A DNA stretch of 64,000 nt from Hyphomonadaceae bacterium. GTDB lineage: Bacteria > Pseudomonadota > Alphaproteobacteria > Caulobacterales > Hyphomonadaceae. Below the pieces are notes generated by a model, which saw only the letters and a list, made by a program, of their open reading frames with translations, was not told where the DNA came from and made no database searches. Shown here piece after piece: positions 1-8,807 of this stretch. Every line of letters starts with the position of its first letter. The stretch's first letter is position 1. Where the stretch lies: positions 186,001 to 250,000 of the forward strand of contig JALHLU010000001.1 in the NCBI GenBank assembly GCA_022844345.1, in the 5' to 3' direction. The position numbers and the translations under genes are program-made.

Positions 1-324
1 GGCGCAGAAGCCGATCGTCACGAACAGGACGATCCAGATGTACTGGTTTGTGAGGTCCGCCCACAGCAGCGTCCCCGACAGGATGCCCAGGAGGATGAGG
101 AAGCCGCCCATGGTGGGCGTGCCCTTCTTCGACTGGTGGCTTTCAGGCCCATCGGAGCGGATGGGCTGGCCCTTGCCCTGGCGCGCGCGCAGCCAGGCAA
201 TCATCGGCGCGCCGAAGAGCAGCGTCAGGATCAGGCCCGTCGCAAGGCCAAGCGCCACCCGGAAGGTGATGAAGCTGAACAGGTTCAAGTCGCCGCCATA
301 CGGCGACAGGAGGTGATACAGCAT
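1..324 (-). CDS. mraY: MraY, phospho-MurNAc-pentapeptide translocase (N-terminal part; cut by window edge)
   Basis: MraY transfers phospho-MurNAc-pentapeptide from UDP to undecaprenyl phosphate, making lipid I in the inner membrane. About 108 N-terminal residues are visible, starting [16 protein letters not shown]. They include a first membrane helix, a loop with the family-typical KKGTPTMGG motif, and a second hydrophobic helix at the window edge. The ATG at 324 lies one base beyond the murF stop, so it is very probably translated in the same operon. The rest of the gene lies to the left of the window. Confidence 0.93.
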   Translation of the reverse strand, partial: MLYHLLSPYGGDLNLFSFITFRVALGLATGLILTLLFGAPMIAWLRARQGKGQPIRSDGPESHQSKKGTPTMGGFLILLGILSGTLLWADLTNQYIWIVLFVTIGFCA

Positions 325-325
325 C

Positions 326-1753
326 TTAGGCCCCTGACGCCTTTTGCGGTCCTGCGGCAGTCTGGCTCATCTGCCGCAACGCCGATCCAACACGCGCCAT
401 GCCGGATGCATTCGAGCCTTTGATCAAGACCACGTCGCCCGGTTCTAACCAGCTTTTCACGACTTCCGCCGCTTCTGCCGGACCTGTGACATGAACGACT
501 CTGATGGATGCGTCACGCGCGCGCAGTTCGTCGGCAAGATGCTTCATCTCCTCGCCCGAAAGCACCGCGACCGAAGCCTTCGCGGAAAGAATTGCGCCGG
601 CAAGCCCGGCATGAAGCGCAGCGCTGCCCTCGCCGAGTTCCCGCATCTCGCCTAACGCAACGATCTTGCGTCCCGGCCTGCGAGCCAGACCTTCGATGGC
701 GGCGCGCATGGATTCCGGGTTGGCGTTGTAGGCGTCGTCGACCAGCGTCACTTCGCCACCCTGCAGCAGCGCGAGCGTCTCGGCGGTGCCGCGACCGGCA
801 GGAGGGGCATAGCCCGAAAGCGCTTCTGCCGCATGGCGCGGCGCGATGCCCGTGATGGCGGCGGCGATCAGCGCCAGCGCGGCGTTGGCGGCCCAGTGCT
901 CGCCCACGGCATCAAGACTGACCGTGACCTCCTCACCCATCACATCGATCGCAATGCGCGAGGTGTAGCCATCTGTTTCATAGGCGACCGGCGATGCGGC
1001 GTGCTTCTCGCGCGCGCCGCCATAGGTGAACACTTCGGCAGTCGGCTGCAGCTCCAGCGCCCGCCGCTTCAGCCGCTCGAAGAAATAGTCCTTTATGGGC
1101 AGGATGGCCGATCCGCCAGGAACGAGACCTGCGAAAATCTGGGACTTCTCATCCGCCACGCCCTCAAGCGAGCCCATGCCCTGGAGGTGGGCCGGCGCGA
1201 TGCGCGTGATCATGGCCAGGTGCGGACGCACCATGGCCGAGCGCGGGGCGATCTCGCCGGGCGTGTTCATGCCGATCTCGAAGATCGCACGCTCCGTCTC
1301 GCGGGCCATGCGGGCGAGCGTCAGCGGGACGCCCCAGTGATTGTTGAACGACTTGTCCGACCAGTGCGCCCGGCCAGCGGCGCGGAAGATTCGCGCCAGC
1401 ATTTCCTTCACGCTGGTCTTGCCGACCGAACCGGTGATCGCCGCGCAGGTAGCGCTGGTGCGCGCCCGCGCCGCAAGTCCAAGACGTTCGAGCGCGGGGA
1501 GAACGTCGTCCACCACCAGACCCGGCCGCCCTGCCAGCACATCGCGCGAGACAAAGGCTGCGCCCGCGCCGGCGGCGAAAGCGTTGTCCACAAAATCATG
1601 CCCGTCGCGCGCATCCTTCAGCGCAACGAACAGATCGCCCGGCGCAATCGAGCGCGTGTCGATAGACACCCCGTTGATCGCCCAGTCGCCATGGGCCTTG
1701 CCGCCGGTTGCGGCAGCGGCTTCGGCGGACGTCCAGAGAGGGGAATCAGCCAA
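326..1753 (-). CDS. murF: MurF, UDP-MurNAc-tripeptide--D-Ala-D-Ala ligase
   Basis: MurF adds D-Ala-D-Ala to UDP-MurNAc-tripeptide in the cytoplasm, the last soluble step before MraY. The ATP-binding motif [14 protein letters not shown] and the Mur ligase central and C-terminal domains are intact. An in-frame ATG at 1792 exists, but it overlaps murE by 47 bases and adds a stretch unlike MurF. I prefer the TTG at 1753: GGGAGG sits five bases upstream, the protein then begins (M)[12 protein letters not shown] as MurF proteins usually do, and the murE overlap shrinks to 8 bases. This gives 475 residues. Confidence 0.93.
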   Translation of the reverse strand: MADSPLWTSAEAAAATGGKAHGDWAINGVSIDTRSIAPGDLFVALKDARDGHDFVDNAFAAGAGAAFVSRDVLAGRPGLVVDDVLPALERLGLAARARTSATCAAITGSVGKTSVKEMLARIFRAAGRAHWSDKSFNNHWGVPLTLARMARETERAIFEIGMNTPGEIAPRSAMVRPHLAMITRIAPAHLQGMGSLEGVADEKSQIFAGLVPGGSAILPIKDYFFERLKRRALELQPTAEVFTYGGAREKHAASPVAYETDGYTSRIAIDVMGEEVTVSLDAVGEHWAANAALALIAAAITGIAPRHAAEALSGYAPPAGRGTAETLALLQGGEVTLVDDAYNANPESMRAAIEGLARRPGRKIVALGEMRELGEGSAALHAGLAGAILSAKASVAVLSGEEMKHLADELRARDASIRVVHVTGPAEAAEVVKSWLEPGDVVLIKGSNASGMARVGSALRQMSQTAAGPQKASGA

Positions 1754-3203
1754 TCGCGCCTCCCACGTCCTTAAGCGCCTCGCGCGCCACATCGAAGTCC
1801 GAGAAGGGGATCGTGACCCCTTTCACAATTTGCCCGGTCTCGTGGCCCTTGCCCGCGATCAGCAGCGCGTCCCCGGCCTTGAGGCGGCGGACGCCTTCGT
1901 TGATGGCGGCGGCGCGATCGCCGATCTCGCTGGCATCTGGCGCACCCTTGCGGATCGCCGCGCGGATCAGCACGGGATCCTCGGAACGCGGATTATCGTC
2001 GGTGACGATCACTTCATCGGCAAGCCGCCGCGCGACATCGCCCATGATCGGGCGCTTGGTGGAATCGCGATCGCCGCCACATCCGAACACCACGATCAGT
2101 TTTCCCCTCACATGCGGCCGTGCTGCGCGCAGCAACACGTTCAACCCGTCCGGCGTATGGGCGTAGTCGACGAAAACCGGCGCCTTCGCCAGAGTCTGTC
2201 CGACTAGTTCGAGTCGGCCATGCACGCCCTTGAGGTTGGTCAACCCGTCGAGCACGGCATGGACATCATCACCCAGAGCCATGGCGATACCGGCGGCGCA
2301 AAGAGCGTTAAGCGCCTGGAATTCTCCGATCAGCGGCAGGTGGATCTTGCGTTCGTTTCCGGCGCCCCCACCCCACTGGATCACGAGATCCTGTCCCGTG
2401 CCGCGCGGCAGGGCTTCGGAAATGCGCAGGTCGCGGCCGCGCCAGCCAACCGTGAAGGTCTTGAGCCGGGCTTCACGCGCCACGGCCTCGAATGCTTCAA
2501 GCTCCGGACTGTCCGCGTTGACGATCGCCGGCGCGCCAGCGGGCAGCAATTCGGAGAACAGCTTCATCTTGGCGCGGCGGTAGTCGTCGAAGTCCTTGTG
2601 GTAGTCGAGATGGTCCTGCGTGAGATTGGTGAAGGCGCCTGCGGCCAGCTTCACGCCATGCAGGCGATACTGCGACAGGCCGTGGCTGGACGCTTCCATC
2701 GCCGCGTGCGTCACGCCCTCGCGCGCAAGATTGGCGAGCGTCTCGTGGATCGCCACCGGGTCGGGCGTCGTATGGCCAAGGTCCATCACGCCCGATGGAC
2801 CAATGGCGCCGAGCGTGCCCATCGATGCTGACTTGCGGCCCATGCTGGCCCACACCTGACGCAGGAAGTCGACCGTCGAGCTCTTGCCGTTAGTGCCGGT
2901 GACCGCAGCAATGATTCCCGGCTGCAGCGGGAAGAAGGCGGCGGCGGCCCTCGCCAGCACGAGGCGCGGCTCGGGGGCCTTCACGGCAGGGACGCCCCAC
3001 TCGCCCGCGCGGTCGTCCGTAAGCACGGCTGCAGCACCGGCCTTGATTGCGGTGTCGATATAGTCCCGACCATCCTTCGCCACGCCCTGCAGCGCCGCAA
3101 ACAGAAAGCCAGGCTTCACCTTGCGGCTGTCAGCCGTGATGCCGGCGATCTCGACGGAGCCAAGATCGGGCGCTAGATCCGGAACGAGTGCGGAAAGCTT
3201 CAT
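1746..3203 (-). CDS. murE: MurE, UDP-MurNAc-L-Ala-D-Glu--meso-diaminopimelate ligase
   Basis: MurE adds the third stem-peptide residue. The protein (485 residues) carries the P-loop VTGTNGKSSTVDFL and the motif DDNPRSEDP. DNPR is the signature that recognises meso-diaminopimelate rather than lysine, so the wall should be DAP-type as expected for a Gram-negative. The ATG at 3203 overlaps the ftsI stop in an ATGA arrangement, which indicates translational coupling inside the dcw operon. Full length with no disruption. Confidence 0.96.
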   Translation of the reverse strand: MKLSALVPDLAPDLGSVEIAGITADSRKVKPGFLFAALQGVAKDGRDYIDTAIKAGAAAVLTDDRAGEWGVPAVKAPEPRLVLARAAAAFFPLQPGIIAAVTGTNGKSSTVDFLRQVWASMGRKSASMGTLGAIGPSGVMDLGHTTPDPVAIHETLANLAREGVTHAAMEASSHGLSQYRLHGVKLAAGAFTNLTQDHLDYHKDFDDYRRAKMKLFSELLPAGAPAIVNADSPELEAFEAVAREARLKTFTVGWRGRDLRISEALPRGTGQDLVIQWGGGAGNERKIHLPLIGEFQALNALCAAGIAMALGDDVHAVLDGLTNLKGVHGRLELVGQTLAKAPVFVDYAHTPDGLNVLLRAARPHVRGKLIVVFGCGGDRDSTKRPIMGDVARRLADEVIVTDDNPRSEDPVLIRAAIRKGAPDASEIGDRAAAINEGVRRLKAGDALLIAGKGHETGQIVKGVTIPFSDFDVAREALKDVGGAIG

Positions 3204-4861
3204 TGCGCCACTCCTTCTGAGCGCGGGCCGTCTGATCCCTGAAGGCTCGCCGCCTTCACGGTTGGCGCGCCAAGCACAGGTTGCACGTCCAGGAGCGGGG
3301 CGGCGCGTGCGATCACATTGCCTGCGATCGTGGCCGCCGTCACCGACGCGGTTCGTATCGCCCCCGTTCTGGGTTGGGCCTCATCCAGGACGACAAGCAC
3401 GACGAATTGAGGGCGGGATGCAGGGAATACGGCGGCGAACGACGTGATATTCCGGTTTGGATCGTAACCGTCTGGCGTCGGCTTTTCGGCCGTTCCGGTC
3501 TTGCCCGCCACCTCATAGCCTTGCGCTTCGGCCAACTTGCCTGACCCTTCCACAACCGTCCGGCGCAGCATCGCAAGAACGGTCGCAGCCGTCTCGCGGC
3601 TCATCACGCGCTTGCGCTGAACGGTGGCCGGATCGACGGGCTCGAGGAAGGTGGGCGTCACCAGTTCCCCACCCGTCGCAAAGGGCGAGTAGGTCATGGC
3701 GAAGGCCAGCGGGCTCACCGAAATGCCGTGACCGAAGGCGACCGTGGCCATCGCCGTCTGGTCCCATTCGGCGGGCGTCAGGGGCGATGCGGTCTGCGGC
3801 CCTGTGATGGTGACGCCGCCAAGAAGGCCGAGGTCGCCGAGGAAGGTCTTCAGCTTTTCCGGCCCGATGCGCTGGGCGATCAACGCCGATCCGATGTTCG
3901 AGGAGTAGACGATAATGTCGCTTGCCGACACCGAGGACGCGTTTGCCAGCGGGTGAGGCTCGCGCACAACGGCGGACCCGATCCGGACAGGCGCCGAAAC
4001 GTTGAAACGGTCGGCGGTGGAAAGCTTGCCGGCTTCCAGCGCGGCGGCCACCGTCAGCGGCTTGTAGATCGAGCCAAGCTCCATGCGGGCGTTGATCGCG
4101 CGGTTGGTCTTTGCTTCAGGCGGCTCGTCGCCACGCTTGCGAGGATCCGAAGCCGGCCATGACGCGATGGCGCGCACGGCCCCCGTGTTCGCATCGATCA
4201 ACATGCCGGCAGCGCCCTGCATGTCGAATTGCTGGAATGCGGCCTCCAGTTCTTCCTCCAGCACGTACTGCGCGCTGGCGTCGATCGTGAGGCGCAGCGG
4301 GTCGCCGCCTGCCTTGAGGCGCGCGTCGTAGATCTTCTCGACACCTTCGAGGCCGGCGCCATCCACATTGGTGTAGCCCAGCAGATGGCCGGCCAGCGAT
4401 CCGTTCGGATAGACGCGCTGGGGCTCCTCGACAAAGCGCAGAGCCTCCATGCCGAGGTCTTTCACCGCGCGGCGCTCGCGCTCGGTGACGCCGCGGCGAA
4501 CCCAGACGAAGCGGCGCTTCTTGTCCGACAGGGTCTGCGCCAACTGCGTCGTATTGAGGTTCGGGAACACCGACTTCAGCGCGTCCACAACCTCGCCCAC
4601 ATCCCAGATGGCGCTCGGATCGGCCGCCAGCGACCAGCCCTGAAGCGTGGTGACCAGCAGCTGGCCATCGCGATCGACGATGTCGGCGCGGCGCACCTGT
4701 TCGACCACGGCTGCGCCATCGTCGTTGCGCTGCGGGCTGTTGAAAACGACCCACGCCGACCGGCCCACGATGACAACGAAAACCAGCGCCAGCGCCGCCG
4801 CAATCATGCGGACGCGACGCGGACCCCAAACGTCCTCGTATGGCGGATCAAGTACGCTCAT
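3200..4861 (-). CDS. ftsI: FtsI (PBP3), septal peptidoglycan transpeptidase
   Basis: Monofunctional class B penicillin-binding protein that crosslinks septal peptidoglycan with FtsW and FtsQLB. It has 553 residues: one N-terminal membrane helix (about residues 18-38), a dimerisation domain, then the transpeptidase domain. The three active-site motifs are visible: SxxK within GSIYKPLTVAAAL, SxN within VYSSNIGSALIA, and KTG within VAGKTGTAEKP. It overlaps both ftsL and murE by four bases. The gene order ftsL-ftsI-murE and the single N-terminal anchor separate it from the PBP2 gene at 19046-21049. Confidence 0.95.
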   Translation of the reverse strand: MSVLDPPYEDVWGPRRVRMIAAALALVFVVIVGRSAWVVFNSPQRNDDGAAVVEQVRRADIVDRDGQLLVTTLQGWSLAADPSAIWDVGEVVDALKSVFPNLNTTQLAQTLSDKKRRFVWVRRGVTERERRAVKDLGMEALRFVEEPQRVYPNGSLAGHLLGYTNVDGAGLEGVEKIYDARLKAGGDPLRLTIDASAQYVLEEELEAAFQQFDMQGAAGMLIDANTGAVRAIASWPASDPRKRGDEPPEAKTNRAINARMELGSIYKPLTVAAALEAGKLSTADRFNVSAPVRIGSAVVREPHPLANASSVSASDIIVYSSNIGSALIAQRIGPEKLKTFLGDLGLLGGVTITGPQTASPLTPAEWDQTAMATVAFGHGISVSPLAFAMTYSPFATGGELVTPTFLEPVDPATVQRKRVMSRETAATVLAMLRRTVVEGSGKLAEAQGYEVAGKTGTAEKPTPDGYDPNRNITSFAAVFPASRPQFVVLVVLDEAQPRTGAIRTASVTAATIAGNVIARAAPLLDVQPVLGAPTVKAASLQGSDGPRSEGVAQ

Positions 4862-5211
4862 TGCTGAGTGGGAGACACCGTGGAGGGGGCTTCAGGCGTA
4901 GCATCCGGCGCAGGCAGCGTGAGCCGCTCTTCGCCCAGACGCTGCTTCAGCGCCTCGGCGGCCACGTATTGCCCAGGCGATGCCTGCTCCAGCCCCAGGC
5001 GCTCGCGCGCGATCGGTCCGATGCGCTCGGGCCGCGTGAGATAGGCCTCCTCCGCCTTGAGCACGGCGATGTCCTTCTCGACTTTCACGGTTTCAGCCTT
5101 GAGTTCGTCGATACGCCCCTGCGTTTCCTCGGCGCCAAGCTTGGCGCGATAAACAGCAACGGCGAGCCCCGCGACGACGACCAGTCCACCGATGATGACG
5201 AAACGGTTCAT
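4858..5211 (-). CDS. ftsL: FtsL-like cell division protein
   Basis: Small bitopic divisome protein of 117 residues. A membrane helix spans about residues 4-22 and is followed by a charged heptad-like coiled coil (about 25-60), the standard FtsL architecture for pairing with FtsB in the FtsQLB complex. FtsL sequences diverge strongly, so identification rests on size, topology and its position between rsmH and ftsI. Both ends overlap their neighbours by four bases. A proline/threonine-rich tail (about 95-117) looks disordered. Confidence 0.85.
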   Translation of the reverse strand: MNRFVIIGGLVVVAGLAVAVYRAKLGAEETQGRIDELKAETVKVEKDIAVLKAEEAYLTRPERIGPIARERLGLEQASPGQYVAAEALKQRLGEERLTLPAPDATPEAPSTVSPTQQ

Positions 5212-6233
5212 TGCGCGGCTCCTTCAAGTTGTTTCAGCCCGGGCAGGCGCAGTCCTGCTTCCGGCGCGGCATTCCACGGCGGGGCGTCGGTGCGCAGCGC
5301 CCAGCGCAGGCGCGCCGAGCGTGCGCGCGGATTGGCGGCAAGCTCAGAAGCATCCGGTTCAGTCGCCTTGCGCTGGAGTAGTTCGAACGTGGGAGGCGCG
5401 CCGTGCGGAAGACCGGGGATGTGGCGCGAGGCGCCCGGATCATTGCCTGACCGCGCTCGCAGGAACAGCTTCACGATACGGTCTTCGATCGAATGGAATG
5501 TCACGATGGCAAGCCGTCCGCCGGGCTTGAGCACCCGCTCGCACGCGGCCAGCGCGCGCACGAGTTCGCCGGTCTCCTCGTTCACCCACATACGCAGAGC
5601 CTGGAAGCTGCGCGTTGCAGGATGCGTGGGCTTGCCGCGCCGGCCCCCGACAGAGCGCTCGATCTCGTCGGCGAGGTCGAGCGTCGTCTCGAACGGTTTG
5701 GAGCGGCGGCGCTGTACAATGAAGCGCGCGATACGGCGGGCGGCGGGCTCCTCGCCGAGAAAGTGGAAGATGTCGGCAAGTTCGCCCTCGGTGAGGCGGT
5801 TTACGGCGTCGGCGGCGCTCGGCCCCCTCTGCCCCATGCGCATGTCCAGCGGTCCATCGCGCATGAAAGAAAAACCGCGCTCGGCCTCGTCGATCTGGAA
5901 GGAGGAGACGCCAAGATCGAGCATCACGCCATCGACCTGCTCATGGCCGGCGGCGCGGACAATAGCCTCCAGTTCGCCGAAACGGCCCGGCGCGGGAACG
6001 AGGCGTGGGTCCTTGCCCGCATGCGCCCAGGCGCGCTCCATCGCCTCGGGGTCGCGGTCGATGGCGATCAGCTTGATGTTGGCGACAGCCAGCGCCGCGC
6101 GCGCATATCCGCCGCCGCCATAGGTGCCATCCACCATGACCGCGCCATCAACCGGCGCGAGCGCATGGATCACCTGTTCCGCAAGAACAGGAACATGCGT
6201 TCCGGCGTGGGGGGAGACGGGGCCTGAACTCAT
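5208..6233 (-). CDS. rsmH: RsmH (MraW), 16S rRNA m4C1402 methyltransferase
   Basis: SAM-dependent enzyme that N4-methylates C1402 in the decoding site of 16S rRNA. The 341-residue protein carries the SAM-binding region VDGTYGGGGYARAAL, the motif MLDLGVSSFQIDEAERGF, and the C-terminal AIVTFHSIEDRIVK. It is second in the dcw operon, overlapping mraZ and ftsL by four bases each. RsmH and MraZ are nearly always neighbours, which makes the call firm. Confidence 0.96.
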   Translation of the reverse strand: MSSGPVSPHAGTHVPVLAEQVIHALAPVDGAVMVDGTYGGGGYARAALAVANIKLIAIDRDPEAMERAWAHAGKDPRLVPAPGRFGELEAIVRAAGHEQVDGVMLDLGVSSFQIDEAERGFSFMRDGPLDMRMGQRGPSAADAVNRLTEGELADIFHFLGEEPAARRIARFIVQRRRSKPFETTLDLADEIERSVGGRRGKPTHPATRSFQALRMWVNEETGELVRALAACERVLKPGGRLAIVTFHSIEDRIVKLFLRARSGNDPGASRHIPGLPHGAPPTFELLQRKATEPDASELAANPRARSARLRWALRTDAPPWNAAPEAGLRLPGLKQLEGAAQ

Positions 6234-6694
6234 TCCTGCCCCACCGGTCCAGGGCGGCGGGGCTTGGCCTTGAGCAGGCCGAGGCTGTCGAGTGCGAGCG
6301 CGCGCATCTCGGCCTTCACGGCGTCATAGGCCGCAGGCTCCCAGATCTGGAAGCGGTCGCCCAGGCCGACAAAGCGCGCCTTGTCGGTAATCCCGGCGGT
6401 CGAGAGCAGTTCGGCGTCCAGCACGATCCTTCCACCCTCATCGAACTTGGCCTGGCGAGCCTCACCCATGATGTAGCCCGCCAGTGCGAAACGTCTTCTG
6501 TCCATCAGATCGATGTCGCCCATCGATTCCTCGAAGGCATCCATCAACGCCTGCCCGGCCCCCTCGACGCAGGGTTTGTCGAGCGACGGCCAGAGATAAA
6601 CGCTCTCCGCCCCGCCCAGCACCTTTCGAAAGGAAGCCGGGATGGACACCCGCTTCTTCGTGTCGACGCTGCTCTCGTAGGAGGAGAGAAACAT
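6230..6694 (-). CDS. mraZ: MraZ, transcriptional regulator of the dcw operon
   Basis: MraZ is a ring-forming DNA-binding protein with two AbrB-like folds per chain; in E. coli it represses its own operon. This 154-residue copy has the first repeat at about residues 11-27 (DTKKRVSIPASFRKVL) and the second at about 84-104 (DEGGRIVLDAELLSTAGI). In the first half the usual DxKGR is DTKKR, a modest change. It heads the dcw operon, and phased GGG-containing repeats lie about 75-125 bases upstream. Likely autoregulated through those repeats. Confidence 0.95.
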   Translation of the reverse strand: MFLSSYESSVDTKKRVSIPASFRKVLGGAESVYLWPSLDKPCVEGAGQALMDAFEESMGDIDLMDRRRFALAGYIMGEARQAKFDEGGRIVLDAELLSTAGITDKARFVGLGDRFQIWEPAAYDAVKAEMRALALDSLGLLKAKPRRPGPVGQE

Positions 6695-6770
6695 GCCCCT
6701 GATTGCCCGCTAACCGCCGCCCCCGGATGGGACCGCGTACCCAAAAACACGCGCCACAGAGCCCCTTCCG

Positions 6771-6820
6771 TGGAGTTTTAGGGGATAGCATGGGAGGGTA
6801 TGGGCAACAACGGGACATTA
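6771..6820 (-). promoter_or_regulatory. MraZ-box-like repeat array over the putative dcw promoter
   Basis: On the plus strand five GG-rich units start exactly 10 bases apart: TGGAG (6771), GGGGA (6781), TGGGA (6791), TGGGC (6801), CGGGA (6811). E. coli MraZ is known to bind TGGGN repeats with 5-base spacers, the same period. A candidate minus-strand promoter (TTGTTG at 6810-6805, 17-base spacer, TATCCC at 6787-6782) lies inside the array, so MraZ binding would cover it. Repeat phasing is direct observation; the promoter is inference. Confidence 0.65.
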
Positions 6821-6833
6821 GGTCGTCGTTAAC
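6818..6833 (+). promoter_or_regulatory. CtrA-like binding box upstream of mraZ
   Basis: TTAG, seven bases, then TTAAC: one mismatch from the CtrA consensus TTAA-N7-TTAAC. It abuts the upstream edge of the MraZ repeats and the putative -35 element of the dcw promoter. CtrA is the cell-cycle master regulator of Caulobacter and relatives and controls several division genes there. A single near-consensus site is suggestive only. Confidence 0.4.
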
Positions 6834-6881
6834 CATTGAGCGGAACAAACCAAGTAGATCAGTGAGTTCTATCGCCCTGAT

Positions 6882-6890
6882 TGTGGATAA
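6882..6890 (-). promoter_or_regulatory. Consensus DnaA box between rnpB and mraZ
   Basis: The minus strand reads TTATCCACA, the strict DnaA box. It lies about 60 bases upstream of the CtrA-like box in the rnpB-mraZ intergenic region. A weaker CTTTCCACA follows at 6969-6977 on the plus strand. There is no AT-rich unwinding region or cluster of boxes, so this is not an origin; it could be a DnaA-responsive promoter element or chance. Confidence 0.35.
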
Positions 6891-7004
6891 GTGGTTTACG
6901 ACGTGTGAATTCCCTGTCGCGGATGGCCGGAGTTACTGGCGTTTCTGGTGTGAACGACTGCGTCGCGTCTTTCCACAGGTATTGGATGACAGTAGCACGG
7001 GGAA

Positions 7005-7391
<387 letters not shown>

Positions 7392-7538
7392 TGAAATTGT
7401 ATCAGGCCCTGCCCGATTAGGCGATTCCAGTCGCTGGTGAGGCCGAAACGCCGCAGGACAGCAATAACTGCCTTTGGTCATGGCCTGTTCAGGTAGGCGC
7501 GTCTAATAAGCCTGCGCAACATTACCTGGAGGGTTTGC

Positions 7539-7862
7539 ATGATCCGGACGTCTGCTGTTCTTCTCGGCCTTGCGGTTCTCGCGGCCCCGGCGTTCGCAGA
7601 GCCTGGCCCGGCCGAAGGCGGCGCCCTCTATGACGTGCGCTGCAAGATGTGCCATTCGGGCGGCATCCCGACGGCTCCGGCGCAGGACAAGCTCGCCCTG
7701 CTCGACAACGACAAGATCGTCGACGTTCTCGCCAACCCGACCGGCATGATGGCCAGCGCCGTCGGCGGGCTCAGCGACGAAGACCGCCGCAACATTGCCG
7801 TGTACCTTACCGGCAAGACGATGCCGGCAAAGGGCGACCTGCCCGAGGTCAAGGCCAACTAG
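7539..7862 (+). CDS. Small secreted c-type cytochrome
   Basis: Periplasmic class I-type cytochrome c of 107 residues. A Sec signal (MIRTSAVLLGLAVLAAPAFA, cleavage after residue 20) is followed by the heme attachment motif CKMCH at 35-39. Met70 or Met71 in NPTGMM is the probable axial ligand, and the C-terminal helix GLSDEDRRNIAVYLTG is typical. GGAGGG lies seven bases before the ATG. An intrinsic terminator follows. The partner oxidoreductase is not evident; the next gene is of unknown function. Confidence 0.88.
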   Translation: MIRTSAVLLGLAVLAAPAFAEPGPAEGGALYDVRCKMCHSGGIPTAPAQDKLALLDNDKIVDVLANPTGMMASAVGGLSDEDRRNIAVYLTGKTMPAKGDLPEVKAN

Positions 7863-7898
7863 GCTTCGCAGCGATCCTTCAATTCACGCACTGGACAA

Positions 7899-7936
7899 TC
7901 CCGCGAAGGCAGACACCTTCGCGGGATGTTCTTTTT
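7899..7936 (+). terminator. Intrinsic terminator after the cytochrome gene
   Basis: An 11-bp perfect stem (7899-7909 with 7916-7926), a six-base loop and a T-rich tail ending in five Ts (7929-7936). It ends the cytochrome transcript. The last stem base is also the A of the ATG at 7926 that opens the next reading frame. Confidence 0.85.
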
Positions 7937-8804
7937 GCGCGCCCTGTCAGCCTCGCTGATCCTTGCCTTCGTGGCCTCTCCGGCGCAGGCGCAGGACTAT
8001 GCCCCGCCGAAGAACACGATGGGGCAACCCGATCTTGCCGGCCACTGGACCAATGCAAGCTCGACTGTGCTTGAACGCGATCCGCGCTTTGGCGACCGGC
8101 TGACGTTGAGCGAGGAGGAGGCTTCCGCCCTGCCCCGCGGGACCAACGCCATGACTGTAGGCGGCAAGGTGCGCACGTCATTTCTGGTCCTGCCCGCGGA
8201 TGGGCAGTTGCCTGATCTCACGCCGCAGGCGCGTGCGCAGCTCGAGGATCGCCGCGCATCATTTCCGCGCGGTCTTGGCTATGGCCGCGGCGACAATCCG
8301 GAATCAATGACCCATGCCGAGCGATGCCTGCGCGACTTCGGCTCGTCGCTTGGCCCCCCGATGATGCCGGTTGGCTACAACAACACCTATCAGATCGTGC
8401 AGACGCCCGATCACGTCATGATCCTCGTGGAGATGATCCACGACGCACGCATCATCCCCATCGGCGGCCAGCATCGCCCGCAGGCAATCCGGTCGTGGAT
8501 GGGCGATTCCATTGGCCGCTATGAAGGCGACACGCTCGTGATCGAGACAACGAATTTCCGCCCCGGCCTCGCCTTTCGCGGCGCGCCGGATGACATCACG
8601 CTGATCGAACGCTTCACGCGGGTCAGTGACAAGCAGATACTCTACAGCTTCGAGATAGATGAGCCCGGTGTTTTCACGGCGCCGATCCGCGCCGAGATTG
8701 CAATGAACGCAACGCGCGGGCCCGTGCTGGAATACGCCTGCCATGAGGGCAACTATTCCTTCGGCAACCAGCTGCAGACCCAACGGCTGGCTGAAGCGGA
8801 ATAG
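7926..8804 (+). CDS. Secreted protein of unknown function
   Basis: 292 residues with a Sec signal peptide (about residues 1-22, ending SPAQAQ). The mature part has the pattern GQPDLAGHWTNAS near its start and PQAIRSWMGDSIGRYEGDTLVIETTNF in the middle (about residues 190-216). I recognise this as a recurring uncharacterised secreted family in alphaproteobacteria and acidobacteria, but know no assigned activity. The ATG at 7926 overlaps the terminator stem; TTG at 7935 would give an equally good signal peptide and may be the true start. It converges on the M14 peptidase gene with three bases between stops. Confidence 0.75.
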   Translation: MFFLRALSASLILAFVASPAQAQDYAPPKNTMGQPDLAGHWTNASSTVLERDPRFGDRLTLSEEEASALPRGTNAMTVGGKVRTSFLVLPADGQLPDLTPQARAQLEDRRASFPRGLGYGRGDNPESMTHAERCLRDFGSSLGPPMMPVGYNNTYQIVQTPDHVMILVEMIHDARIIPIGGQHRPQAIRSWMGDSIGRYEGDTLVIETTNFRPGLAFRGAPDDITLIERFTRVSDKQILYSFEIDEPGVFTAPIRAEIAMNATRGPVLEYACHEGNYSFGNQLQTQRLAEAE

Positions 8805-8807
8805 CCG

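Noticed and set aside
6882-6977. Possible replication origin near two DnaA-like boxes
   Set aside because: Only one strict box, no AT-rich element, no dnaA or hemE-type origin neighbours.
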